Part shown: positions 24,873 through 32,459 of the stretch, one piece after another
Layout of the letters: every line of letters begins with the position of its first letter
How positions within the stretch are numbered: the stretch's first letter is position 1
Assembly (NCBI GenBank): GCA_029245675.1
Contig: JAQWOV010000019.1
Location: 62,001 to 126,000 of the forward strand
DNA from: Acidimicrobiales bacterium
GTDB taxonomy: Bacteria; Actinomycetota; Acidimicrobiia; Acidimicrobiales; MedAcidi-G1
Reading direction: 5' to 3'
Length of the DNA: 64,000 bases
Translations under genes and position numbers: made by a program
Notes under the pieces: model-generated
Seen by the model: only the letters and a program-made list of their open reading frames with translations
The model's database searches: none
What the model was told of the DNA's origin: nothing

Positions 24873-26171
24873 ATGTCACGACTCATTTTACGCGGTGCCA
24901 GATTTCCCGGAGATATAGCGATTGAAAACGGAAAGATCACAGCTCTAGGAACAATCGAGGTTCTAAGCGGAGACTCTGTACTTGACTGTGAAGGGGACAT
25001 AGTCACTGCAGGTTTAGTCAACACCCATCACCATCTTTACCAGTGGATGACACGTGGCGAAGCGACTGGTTGCAATCTCTTTGACTGGTTAGTCCATCTG
25101 TACCCTGTTTGGAACGAATTAACAGTAGAAGATGTTTATATAGCTGCCTTAGTGGGACTTGGAGAATTAGCGGCCACAGGGTGCACAACTGCCTCAGATC
25201 ATCATTACCTAGTGCCCGGAGGTGATGACAGGGTATTTGACGCAATCGTTGAAGCTTCTAAACAAGTGGGGATCCGCTTGTTCCTGTCCCGTGGTTCAAT
25301 GGATTTAGGGGAGAGTAAAGGCGGCCTACCACCAGATCGGGTAGTAGAAGATAGAGACTCAATACTTTCTTCAACAAAATCCATTGCAGAACGTCACCAC
25401 GACGGAGACATGGTTCATGTAGTAGTAGCTCCTTGTAGTCCTTTTTCAGTTACAACAGAATTGATGGTTGAATCAGCAGAACTAGCTCGTGAATTGGGAC
25501 TACGGTTACACACTCATCTCTGTGAAACACCTGAAGAACAGCAACACTGCTTAGAACGATTTGGTCGTCGGCCAGTTGAGATGCTTGACGAGTGGGGTTG
25601 GGTCGGTAGCGATGTTTGGTTAGCTCATGGGATACACATAGATGATGCAGAGATGAAAGTCCTTGGTTCAGCTGGAACAGGCGTAGCTCACTGTCCCTCT
25701 TCAAATGCTCGTATCGCTGCAGGAATGTGCAGAGTTACTGACTTGATAAAAGCAGGAATTCCAGTCGGGCTAGGAGTAGACGGAGTTGCTTCGAATGAAG
25801 TTGGAGGATTATTTCCAGAAATGCGTCAAGCTCTTTACACAGCACGCCTACGAGAGATGCGACCAGATGCCCTTATGCCAGAAGAAGTGTTAGCAATAGC
25901 GACACAAGGCGGATCTCGGTGTTTAGGAATGCAAAACTCTGGGACGTTAGAGATCGGGCAAAATGCCGATATTGCAGTATGGCCAGGTAGCGACATAGCA
26001 GATATTCGTAACCCTATAGACGGACTCGTTTTAGGGCCTGATCGTCGCGCAAAGCATGTTTTGGTAAACGGGAACCTAGTAGTGGAAGATGGACAAGTGC
26101 TTGGAACTGACTTACCTAAAGCTCATGAAGACTTAGCTAAACATGCGCGACGGATTTGGAAATACAACTAA
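24873..26171 (+). CDS. 8-oxoguanine-deaminase-like amidohydrolase
   Basis: Protein of 432 residues. Metal and active-site motifs are NTHHHLYQWMTRG, LHTHLCETPEEQ, WLAHGIHIDD and LGVDGVASNEVG. The segments NLFDWLVHLYPVWNEL, GCTTASDHHYLVPGG, RGSMDLGESKGGLPPD and APCSPFSVTTELM are a near-textbook signature of 8-oxoguanine deaminase and hydroxy-atrazine hydrolase relatives. The N- and C-terminal beta strands (LILRGARFP, LVNGNLVVEDGQ) make a full-length amidohydrolase, unlike the SsnA-like neighbour. It would convert 8-oxoguanine to urate plus ammonia. I use ATG 24873, 5 nt after the previous stop. Confidence 0.85.
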   Translation: MSRLILRGARFPGDIAIENGKITALGTIEVLSGDSVLDCEGDIVTAGLVNTHHHLYQWMTRGEATGCNLFDWLVHLYPVWNELTVEDVYIAALVGLGELAATGCTTASDHHYLVPGGDDRVFDAIVEASKQVGIRLFLSRGSMDLGESKGGLPPDRVVEDRDSILSSTKSIAERHHDGDMVHVVVAPCSPFSVTTELMVESAELARELGLRLHTHLCETPEEQQHCLERFGRRPVEMLDEWGWVGSDVWLAHGIHIDDAEMKVLGSAGTGVAHCPSSNARIAAGMCRVTDLIKAGIPVGLGVDGVASNEVGGLFPEMRQALYTARLREMRPDALMPEEVLAIATQGGSRCLGMQNSGTLEIGQNADIAVWPGSDIADIRNPIDGLVLGPDRRAKHVLVNGNLVVEDGQVLGTDLPKAHEDLAKHARRIWKYN

Positions 26172-26209
26172 TCACCTCTTGACTCAAGAAAATAAGCCAT
26201 TATATAGAG

Positions 26210-26440
26210 GTGGTCACTGCCGAATTTACCGTAGAGCCTTTTGTGGAGGGGTTACCAGGACCCCATGTCCAAGCTGCTATTCAGATAGCAGAAGATGAAG
26301 GGTTAAAAGTAGAAATTGGACCGTTTGGTAATTCAATTACTGGAGATCCAAATGTTATTTTGCCTTTAATTGGCTCAATGTTAAGTGCTGCTATAGATAA
26401 CGGTGCAACAAGAATTTCATTACAGGTAACACAGGTTTGA
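26210..26440 (+). CDS. Small thiamine-binding-like (MTH1187/YkoF-type) protein
   Basis: Protein of 76 residues whose FTVEPFVEGLPGPHVQAAI, LKVEIGPFGNSITGD and ATRISLQV segments match the small thiamine-binding-domain family that forms ferredoxin-like oligomers. These proteins may bind thiamine or a related pyrimidine. GTG 26210 is chosen; CATTAT at 26198-26203 (6 nt upstream) could be a -10 box. It lies at the 3' end of the catabolic run, 38 nt after the 8-oxoguanine deaminase gene. Its role in the island is unclear. Confidence 0.68.
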   Translation: MVTAEFTVEPFVEGLPGPHVQAAIQIAEDEGLKVEIGPFGNSITGDPNVILPLIGSMLSAAIDNGATRISLQVTQV

Positions 26441-26497
26441 AATCTTTTTGCCTGAAAGATGCATAATTACTGAGAATATGCCAAGATAGCCATGCAT

Positions 26498-26540
26498 CAA
26501 CGCGGGTTGTCGGAGGGTTGTAGGGTCTCCACCCGTATTG
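26498..26540 (+). promoter_or_regulatory. Structured 5' leader candidate upstream of the BMP binding protein
   Basis: A nested stem-loop: CAA (26498-26500) pairs with TTG (26538-26540); CGGGT (26503-26507) pairs with ACCCG (26531-26535); GGAG (26512-26515) pairs with CTCC (26527-26530), enclosing the 11-nt loop 26516-26526, with a TGTC bulge on the 5' side. It ends 4 nt before the Shine-Dalgarno sequence AGAGGGAG (26544-26551). GGGTTGT occurs twice in the 5' arm and loop. A possible promoter is TTGAAA (26437) with CATAAT (26462). I could not match it to a known riboswitch class. Confidence 0.45.
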
Positions 26541-26557
26541 AGCAGAGGGAGAAAATA

Positions 26558-27643
26558 ATGAGACGTCGTCTACTGATGCTATTAGCCGTCGTCCTTACCT
26601 TTGGAGCTGTGGCTTCAGCTTGTGGTTCGGATGATGATGGTAGCAGTGATGTAAAGGCCGCATTTGTTTACATTGGTACACCTGGAGATGCTGGGTGGAC
26701 CTATGCACACGATCAAGGCCGACTAGCGGCTGAAGAAGCAACAGGAGCAACTACACAAGTTGTTGAGAATGTTCCTGAAGGAACAGAAGATTTCGCTAAC
26801 TATGCTCGCGAATTCATCGATGATGGGTATTCAGTAATCATTGGTACGTCATTTGGATATATGGAGTCAATGGCAGCATTGGCTGACGAGTACCCAGACG
26901 TCGTATTTGACCATATTTCTGGTTACATGAGCAATGAAACCAACTTTGGTAATACTTTTGGGCGGATGTATGAGCCGCGTTATCTATCAGGAATGGTTGC
27001 CGGTGCTATGACCGAAAGTAATCACCTCGGTTACGTTGCAGCGTTCCCAATTCCTGAAGTTATTCGTGGAATCAATGCTTTCACTCTTGGTGTACGGTCA
27101 ATGAACCCAGATGCCGAGGTTGAAGTGATTTGGACCAGCACTTGGTTTGACCCAGCAGTTGAAGGCGACTCTGCGCAAGCCCTAATTGAAAAGGGTGCAG
27201 ACGTTATAGCCATGCATCAAGACAGTACCGCAGCAGGCGAAAGAGCTGAGGCGGCAGGCGTTCGATGGGTTGCCTACAACTCTGACATGAGTGCTTTTGC
27301 ACCAAATGCTCACCTGACTGCTCCGGTTTGGGATTGGTCCAACCGTTATGCTCAGATTATTGAGCAAGCCGCAGATGGAACTTATTCCGGCGGATCATGG
27401 TGGGGATCAATGGCTGACGGAGTTGTAGCTTTAGCTCCGATCGCTGATGATGTTCCTGGTGATGTACAAGCAGCAGTAGCAGACTCGCAACAAGCCATCA
27501 TTGATGGAGAACTCCATGTATTTGCTGGACCTATTAATGCTCAAGACGGCAGTGTTCTAGTTGCTGCTGGAGAGACAATGAGTGACGGCGACATGCTCGG
27601 CATGATGAGCTTCGTTGAAGGCGTAATTGGATCAACAGGCTGA
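26558..27643 (+). CDS. BMP-family (nucleoside-type) ABC transporter substrate-binding lipoprotein
   Basis: Lipoprotein of 361 residues: signal segment MLLAVVLTFGAVASAC with lipobox ASAC followed by an acid-rich spacer. The body resembles BmpA/PnrA/Med proteins: FVYIGTPGDAGWTYAHDQG, EFIDDGYSVIIGTSFGYMES, GNTFGRMYEPRYLSGMVAGAM and GADVIAMHQDSTAAGERAEAAG. The start ATG 26558 has the Shine-Dalgarno AGAGGGAG. It is the first gene of the importer operon and lies next to the purine-type catabolic genes, so a purine nucleoside or base is the likely ligand (inference). A strong hairpin follows it. Confidence 0.9.
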   Translation: MRRRLLMLLAVVLTFGAVASACGSDDDGSSDVKAAFVYIGTPGDAGWTYAHDQGRLAAEEATGATTQVVENVPEGTEDFANYAREFIDDGYSVIIGTSFGYMESMAALADEYPDVVFDHISGYMSNETNFGNTFGRMYEPRYLSGMVAGAMTESNHLGYVAAFPIPEVIRGINAFTLGVRSMNPDAEVEVIWTSTWFDPAVEGDSAQALIEKGADVIAMHQDSTAAGERAEAAGVRWVAYNSDMSAFAPNAHLTAPVWDWSNRYAQIIEQAADGTYSGGSWWGSMADGVVALAPIADDVPGDVQAAVADSQQAIIDGELHVFAGPINAQDGSVLVAAGETMSDGDMLGMMSFVEGVIGSTG

Positions 27644-27664
27644 CGCCAGTATTTGATTTGATTG

Positions 27665-27696
27665 ACGGCGTCAGTGGGTTAGCCCGCTGACGCCGT
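27665..27696 (+). terminator. Strong intercistronic hairpin downstream of the BMP protein gene
   Basis: ACGGCGTCAGTGGG (27665-27678) and CCCGCTGACGCCGT (27683-27696) form a 14-bp stem with one G-T pair and a TTAG loop. No T-tract follows, so it is not a classical terminator but could partially terminate, process or protect the upstream mRNA and so raise the binding-protein dosage. A second copy of CTGACGCC at 27640-27647, overlapping the stop of the BMP gene, could pair with the 5' arm instead and allow alternative folds. Confidence 0.55.
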
Positions 27697-27727
27697 TAGC
27701 GCGTCTACACGGTAAATTAATTTGATT

Positions 27728-29242
27728 ATGACTTCTGATTCCCCACTAGCTATCGAGTTAGTTGACATTTGGAAACGTTTCCCCGGTGTGGTTGCTAATG
27801 CGGGGGCCACTTTGAGGGTCAAAAAAGGAACGATACACGCTGTACTTGGTGAAAATGGAGCGGGAAAATCAACCTTAATGAATATTCTTTCTGGGGTTTA
27901 CAGACCAGACGAAGGTCAAGTACGCATCAATGGAGAGCAACACTGGTTTCATTCTCCTTCAGATGCCTTAGCTTCTGGTATTGGCATGGTTCATCAAGAA
28001 TTCCGACTGGTTCCTTCATTCACAGTCGCCGAAAATATCGTTCTTGGCGCCTCAGAGAAAATTATTAGACGGAGTTTCATTGAGAAAGAAGTAGAGCAAA
28101 TAGCCCAACAATTTGGACTTGCTATAGATCCAACACGACCTGTATGGCAGCTCTCAATGGGAGAACGACAGCGCGTAGAGATTCTCAAAACATTATGGCG
28201 GAAAGCACAGATATTAATTCTGGATGAACCAACAGCAGTATTAACTCCAGCAGAGGCAGACGAACTTGGAAAAGTCTTGCGAAAAATAGCTGAAGATGGT
28301 CGAACAGTTGTATTTATAAGCCATAAATTACATGAAGTTACCGCTTTCTGCGATGAAGCAACAGTGCTCCGCGGAGGTAAAACAGTTGCTTCCTCTTTGA
28401 AAGTAGAAGAAGTAAATGAAAGTGATTTAGCCGGCCTCATGGTCGGTTCATCGCCCATGATTAGCGAGAGGCCTCCTTATCAAGAACCAGGTGAGGCGAT
28501 GTTAACTATAGAAGGACTTGGAACGCTAGACGATAGATTCCTTCCCGCCGTAAAAAATCTGAATTTGACGATAAAAAGTGGCGAAATAGTAGGTATCGCC
28601 GGAGTTTCTGGCAATGGTCAACGAGAAATGGCCCAAGCTATAGCTGGCTTAAGGCCAATTACATCAGGAAAAGTGACTATCTCCGGTAAAGATCTTACAA
28701 ATGCTCCACCCTCAGAACGCTTCACTGCAGGGCTTGGTTATGTTCCTGAAGACCGGCTAGGAGTAGGACTGGCTCCTCGCTTAACCGTCACTGAAAATGC
28801 AATTTTACGATGCTACAAAAATTTAAGGAAAAGCATTTTTCTTGTTTCTGAACAGGCAGTGAACTATTGCAAAGAAATAATTGAACGATTTGGAGTAAGA
28901 ACCGGACCGATAGATGAACCAATAGCTGGTCTATCAGGCGGGAACCTTCAAAGACTTTTAGTTGGTAGAGAGTTAAGCGGGAACCCAAAAGTAGTCCTAG
29001 CGGCACAACCTACTCGGGGATTAGACGTACAAGGTGTGAAAGCAATTCAAGACTTGCTTATAGATGAACGCACCGAAGGAGTAGCAGTACTTTTGATTTC
29101 TGAAGATCTCGATGAATTGCTTACACTTTCTGACCGATTACTAGTCATGCACGAGGGAGAAATAGTAAAAGAATTTGATCCTACGACCGCCCATCGGCAC
29201 GATATCGGAGCAGCGATGGCAGGCAAAAGAGACGAATCATGA
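27728..29242 (+). CDS. Nucleoside-type ABC transporter ATPase (two fused nucleotide-binding domains)
   Basis: Protein of 504 residues with two NBDs. NBD1 has Walker A GENGAGKSTL, signature LSMGERQRVEILK and Walker B ILILDEPTAVL. NBD2 has a degenerate Walker A (GVSGNGQREMAQA) with signature LSGGNLQRLLVGREL and a Walker-B-like KVVLAAQPTRGLD in which the normally conserved acidic pair is replaced by Ala-Gln. This asymmetry is usual in RbsA/MglA- and NupO-type importers. ATG 27728 is used; an in-frame TTG lies 6 nt upstream. Operon with the binding protein and the two permeases. Confidence 0.92.
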   Translation: MTSDSPLAIELVDIWKRFPGVVANAGATLRVKKGTIHAVLGENGAGKSTLMNILSGVYRPDEGQVRINGEQHWFHSPSDALASGIGMVHQEFRLVPSFTVAENIVLGASEKIIRRSFIEKEVEQIAQQFGLAIDPTRPVWQLSMGERQRVEILKTLWRKAQILILDEPTAVLTPAEADELGKVLRKIAEDGRTVVFISHKLHEVTAFCDEATVLRGGKTVASSLKVEEVNESDLAGLMVGSSPMISERPPYQEPGEAMLTIEGLGTLDDRFLPAVKNLNLTIKSGEIVGIAGVSGNGQREMAQAIAGLRPITSGKVTISGKDLTNAPPSERFTAGLGYVPEDRLGVGLAPRLTVTENAILRCYKNLRKSIFLVSEQAVNYCKEIIERFGVRTGPIDEPIAGLSGGNLQRLLVGRELSGNPKVVLAAQPTRGLDVQGVKAIQDLLIDERTEGVAVLLISEDLDELLTLSDRLLVMHEGEIVKEFDPTTAHRHDIGAAMAGKRDES

Positions 29243-30315
29243 AACGTCTAGTACTGGTTCGCCGGGAACAACCACTCCGAGGAGGGCAACCTCTTTCATT
29301 CTTAATCGGCCTAGTAGTTGCCTTACTGGCAGGAATACTGCTACTGGTTGCTTCCGGTCACAATCCAATTGAAATCTATGAACGACTATTTAACTCTTCC
29401 GTAGGCAGTTCCAATGCATGGGCTAAAACACTCAATCGTGCAGTTCCTCTAGGACTGGCAGGGCTCGCCGTTGCAGTCGCTGGAAGCATGGGGCTATGGA
29501 ATATTGGTGCTGAAGGTCAAATTCTTGCTGGAGCAATGATGGCAGCTTGGATAGCGCAAATAGGTGAAGGATGGGCTAGCCCGTTACTGATTCCATTGAT
29601 GCTCATCGCTTCCATTCTTGGGGGGGCGTTACTTGCATCTGGACCTGGTATCGCCCGAGCTCAGATCGGTGTAAATGAAATCATTACAACACTTATGCTC
29701 AATGAAGTCGCATTAAGGCTTTTACAGTGGCTCATACACGGACCTTGGAAAGATCCTGAATCTCGAGGGTTTCCATTAGCCCCATTACTTGCAGATGAAG
29801 CACGGCTACCTAAACTCTTCGGAAGAGCTCATTGGGGCGTAATTATTGCTTTTTTAGTCATAGCATTCTTTGGATTTATAGTTAGTCGCACAGCCTGGGG
29901 ATACGAGCTAAAAGTTGCAGGCTCCTCAGGAGCAACCGCCCGCTATGCCGGTATTTCTTTAAATAAAAAAATCATCACAGTTATGGTGCTAAGCGGAGGC
30001 ATAGCAGGCTTAGCAGGCGGAATTGAATTATCAGGAACTTCAGACAGGATTGTTGAAGGAGTATCAGGAGGCTACGGATTCGCTGGGATCATTGTTGCAG
30101 CACTTGCGTTAATGCGGCCCTCAGGAGTCGCTGCAGTTGCCCTTATCTTTGGTGCAGTGCAAGTCGGAGGTTTAAGCATCCAAACTCTAGGAGTCTCATC
30201 TTCTGTATCCACTATCCTTCAGGCTCTTATTCTCTTTGGAGCAATCGGAGCTGGAGTTTTCAATCGGTATAGCTTGAAAAGCGTAAAACGTGAGAAGAAA
30301 GGCGGCTCGACATGA
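29239..30315 (+). CDS. Nucleoside-type ABC transporter permease 1 (NupP/YufP-like)
   Basis: Protein of 358 residues with about 9-10 transmembrane segments. AVPLGLAGLAVAVAGSMGLWNIGAEGQILAGAM is the standard signature of BMP-system permeases and RARAQIGVNEIITTLMLNEVAL is typical of the NupP branch. It starts at an ATGA overlap with the ATPase gene, and the next permease overlaps its end in the same way. Confidence 0.92.
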   Translation: MKRLVLVRREQPLRGGQPLSFLIGLVVALLAGILLLVASGHNPIEIYERLFNSSVGSSNAWAKTLNRAVPLGLAGLAVAVAGSMGLWNIGAEGQILAGAMMAAWIAQIGEGWASPLLIPLMLIASILGGALLASGPGIARAQIGVNEIITTLMLNEVALRLLQWLIHGPWKDPESRGFPLAPLLADEARLPKLFGRAHWGVIIAFLVIAFFGFIVSRTAWGYELKVAGSSGATARYAGISLNKKIITVMVLSGGIAGLAGGIELSGTSDRIVEGVSGGYGFAGIIVAALALMRPSGVAAVALIFGAVQVGGLSIQTLGVSSSVSTILQALILFGAIGAGVFNRYSLKSVKREKKGGST

Positions 30316-31244
30316 ATGAAGCATCAATGATTGGAATGCTTAGCACCACGGTCTCATTCGGCGCCCTTTTATACCTTGCATGCATAGGAGAACTTATCTC
30401 TGAAAAAGCCGGAGTCTTAAATCTAGGAGTAGAAGGAATGATGGCGCTAGGCGCGGTAACAGGATTTCTAGTTGCTCTCAATACCGAAAACCCTTGGTTG
30501 GCCTTACTCGTCGCAATGATCGTCACTGCCGCATTCGCTTCAATCCACGGAATATTTACCGTCGTGCTAGGGGCAGAACAGGTTGTCTCAGGCTTATCAC
30601 TTACCTTCTTAGGTTTAGGACTCTCCGCATTTTTTGGCAAGAGCGCTGTTGGTAACCCACCAGGAGCAATACTTTCAAATGTCGATTGGGGGCCACTCTC
30701 GGACATACCTTGGGTTGGACCGATTCTTTTCCAGCAGTCACCAATGGTTTATTTCGCAATTTTTGTTGGGCTTCTAACTTCATTCTTACTAACTCGCACC
30801 AGCATCGGCCTCGCTCTTCGTGGAGCAGGAGAATCTGCTTCGACTGTAGATACAGCAGGCTACTCAGTAGTTAAAATACGACTCGCAGCAGTCGCCACTG
30901 GCGGAGCTTTAGCAGGCGCAGCAGGCGCGTATTTGACCTTAAGTATTACTACCTCATGGCAAGACGGTGCTACTGCGGGACGAGGCTGGATTGCTGTAGC
31001 ACTGGTCATCTTTGGAGCTTGGAAACCAGGGCGGGCCGCAATAGGGGCTCTCTTATTTGGCGGATTACTAGCACTTAAGACACGCTTACAAACATTCGGA
31101 GTTAATTTCTCACCAATCCTGCTCTCAATGATTCCCTATCTGCTCACCATTGGAGTGCTCCTAATCATCTCCATTAGAGCACGACACCGCCCATCAGCTT
31201 CACCCTCTGAAATCGGAAAGGTTTATCGGCGGGAAGAAAGGTAA
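30312..31244 (+). CDS. Nucleoside-type ABC transporter permease 2 (NupQ/YufQ-like)
   Basis: Protein of 310 residues with about eight transmembrane segments. LISEKAGVLNLGVEGMMALGAVTGF, HGIFTVVLGAEQVVSGLSLTFLGLGLSAF and GRGWIAVALVIFGAWKPGRAAIGALLFGGLLA are the NupQ-class hallmarks. It completes the importer: binding lipoprotein, double ATPase and two different permeases. The operon ends only 6 bases before the stop of the convergent PLP-enzyme gene; I see no obvious terminator between. Confidence 0.92.
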   Translation: MNEASMIGMLSTTVSFGALLYLACIGELISEKAGVLNLGVEGMMALGAVTGFLVALNTENPWLALLVAMIVTAAFASIHGIFTVVLGAEQVVSGLSLTFLGLGLSAFFGKSAVGNPPGAILSNVDWGPLSDIPWVGPILFQQSPMVYFAIFVGLLTSFLLTRTSIGLALRGAGESASTVDTAGYSVVKIRLAAVATGGALAGAAGAYLTLSITTSWQDGATAGRGWIAVALVIFGAWKPGRAAIGALLFGGLLALKTRLQTFGVNFSPILLSMIPYLLTIGVLLIISIRARHRPSASPSEIGKVYRREER

Positions 31245-31250
31245 AGGGCT

Positions 31251-32459
31251 TTATCGCTCAACTCCAGTTACAAGAGCAGCAACAGCAGAATCGGGACTCA
31301 AAGTACCTTCTTCATGGGAAGCAAGTATGCCGGCGAATCCTGAAGTACCAGTAATACACGGAGAAATACTGGTATGACCATGAACGAGTTCATGCGCTTT
31401 AAGTAAAGTTTCTTCGTTCACACTCATAGGCCTACTCCCCATCTCCAATAGTGCCCATACGATCGGTTTCCAGTCATATACAACATCATCAAGAATTCCG
31501 GTAGCGACTGAAGTCGGATTTTCCCAAGCCCACATTGGTTCATCACCATCCAAGCTTTCAAATGGGTTCACAGAAGAAGACACAATGTCAAAAGCTCTAC
31601 TTAAAGGAGAACACCCCTCAGATTGCACGCTATGCAGTACAGGTAGTTGTTCCAGAACACCTAGGTTCAAAGAGGTGTACAAGGCTTGGATCACACTGGA
31701 AGCAAGGGCTCCACCACCAACTTGAATGAAAAGATGTTCAGGAATTTTTTGAGTACCTATCCAAGCATCAACTAGCTCAAAACCTAAAGTACGTCCACCA
31801 TCAATTGTGAAAATATTTTCTGTTCCTTGACACCCAAAAGAAATAGCGCCTTCCGCTACTGCTTCTTGTGACCTAAGAACGCAAGGGTCTCCTTCTTCAT
31901 TTTCTTTCCGCTCACAAATACGTATATCTGCATCTAGGTCGGAAAGGTGATCAAGAATTGAAGTGTCCGCCCAGACCGGAACATGAACGATTAAAGGTCG
32001 GTTGACCGCTCGAGCCACTACAGCAGCTCCAAGGGCAGCATTGCCACATGACGCTATTGATAGAGGGGTAGTTAATGGAACTTCATCTACCTCAAGGTGA
32101 AGAGCCAACCCAAACAAGTGCCGTGCTTTATGACTCCCTGAAACATTCTCAGTTTCATTCTTAATCCAAAGATCGCCTGTTCTGCCAATAGCGGAACTTA
32201 AATCAGAACAATTTTCAAAAGGCGTTTGACTAAACCCTGTTCCATCAACTTCACCAATTGAATTGTCTAACCGGTTAACCAACTGGATGAAATCTCTGTC
32301 GGTGAAATCTTTTTCAACAGCATTTTTGTACGACCATAAAAAACTTCGAAATCTTATGAAGGGATTCTGTTGCTCAGATGATGTTTCTGGTTCCGCAGTA
32401 GGCCATAGAACACCGGCAGGAGAACCCAGCCACCCATGGTTTTGAGATAACGGAGTCAT
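31251..32459 (-). CDS. PLP-dependent fold-type II enzyme (threonine synthase/TrpB-like), 402 residues
   Basis: Fold-type II PLP enzyme. The cofactor lysine is in KNETENVSGSHKARH, the Asn loop in SIASCGNAALGAAVVA, and the phosphate-binding glycine loop in IQVGGGALASS. The His-Lys pair SGSHK recalls TrpB (GAHK) more than threonine synthase (SFK). It could catalyse beta- or alpha,beta-elimination on an amino acid. It is the second gene of a two-gene operon; the ATGA overlap with the upstream PLP gene couples their translation. The particular reaction is not assigned. Confidence 0.78.
   Translation of the reverse strand: MTPLSQNHGWLGSPAGVLWPTAEPETSSEQQNPFIRFRSFLWSYKNAVEKDFTDRDFIQLVNRLDNSIGEVDGTGFSQTPFENCSDLSSAIGRTGDLWIKNETENVSGSHKARHLFGLALHLEVDEVPLTTPLSIASCGNAALGAAVVARAVNRPLIVHVPVWADTSILDHLSDLDADIRICERKENEEGDPCVLRSQEAVAEGAISFGCQGTENIFTIDGGRTLGFELVDAWIGTQKIPEHLFIQVGGGALASSVIQALYTSLNLGVLEQLPVLHSVQSEGCSPLSRAFDIVSSSVNPFESLDGDEPMWAWENPTSVATGILDDVVYDWKPIVWALLEMGSRPMSVNEETLLKAHELVHGHTSISPCITGTSGFAGILASHEEGTLSPDSAVAALVTGVER

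Noticed and set aside
26470-26485. CTGAGA-like segment suggesting a TPP riboswitch before the BMP gene
   Set aside because: Only the short CTGAGA match is present; the other TPP-riboswitch consensus parts are missing.
27994-28458. 154-residue minus-strand open frame inside the ABC ATPase gene
   Set aside because: The sense frame carries intact ABC signature and Walker B motifs, so the antisense frame is a shadow.
30260-30706. 148-residue minus-strand open frame over the permeases
   Set aside because: Lies antisense to two conserved permease genes; no motif.
13462-31250. Mobile island with integrase or flanking attachment repeats
   Set aside because: No integrase, transposase, tRNA or direct repeats were found at the borders, and codon use by eye is like that of the neighbours.
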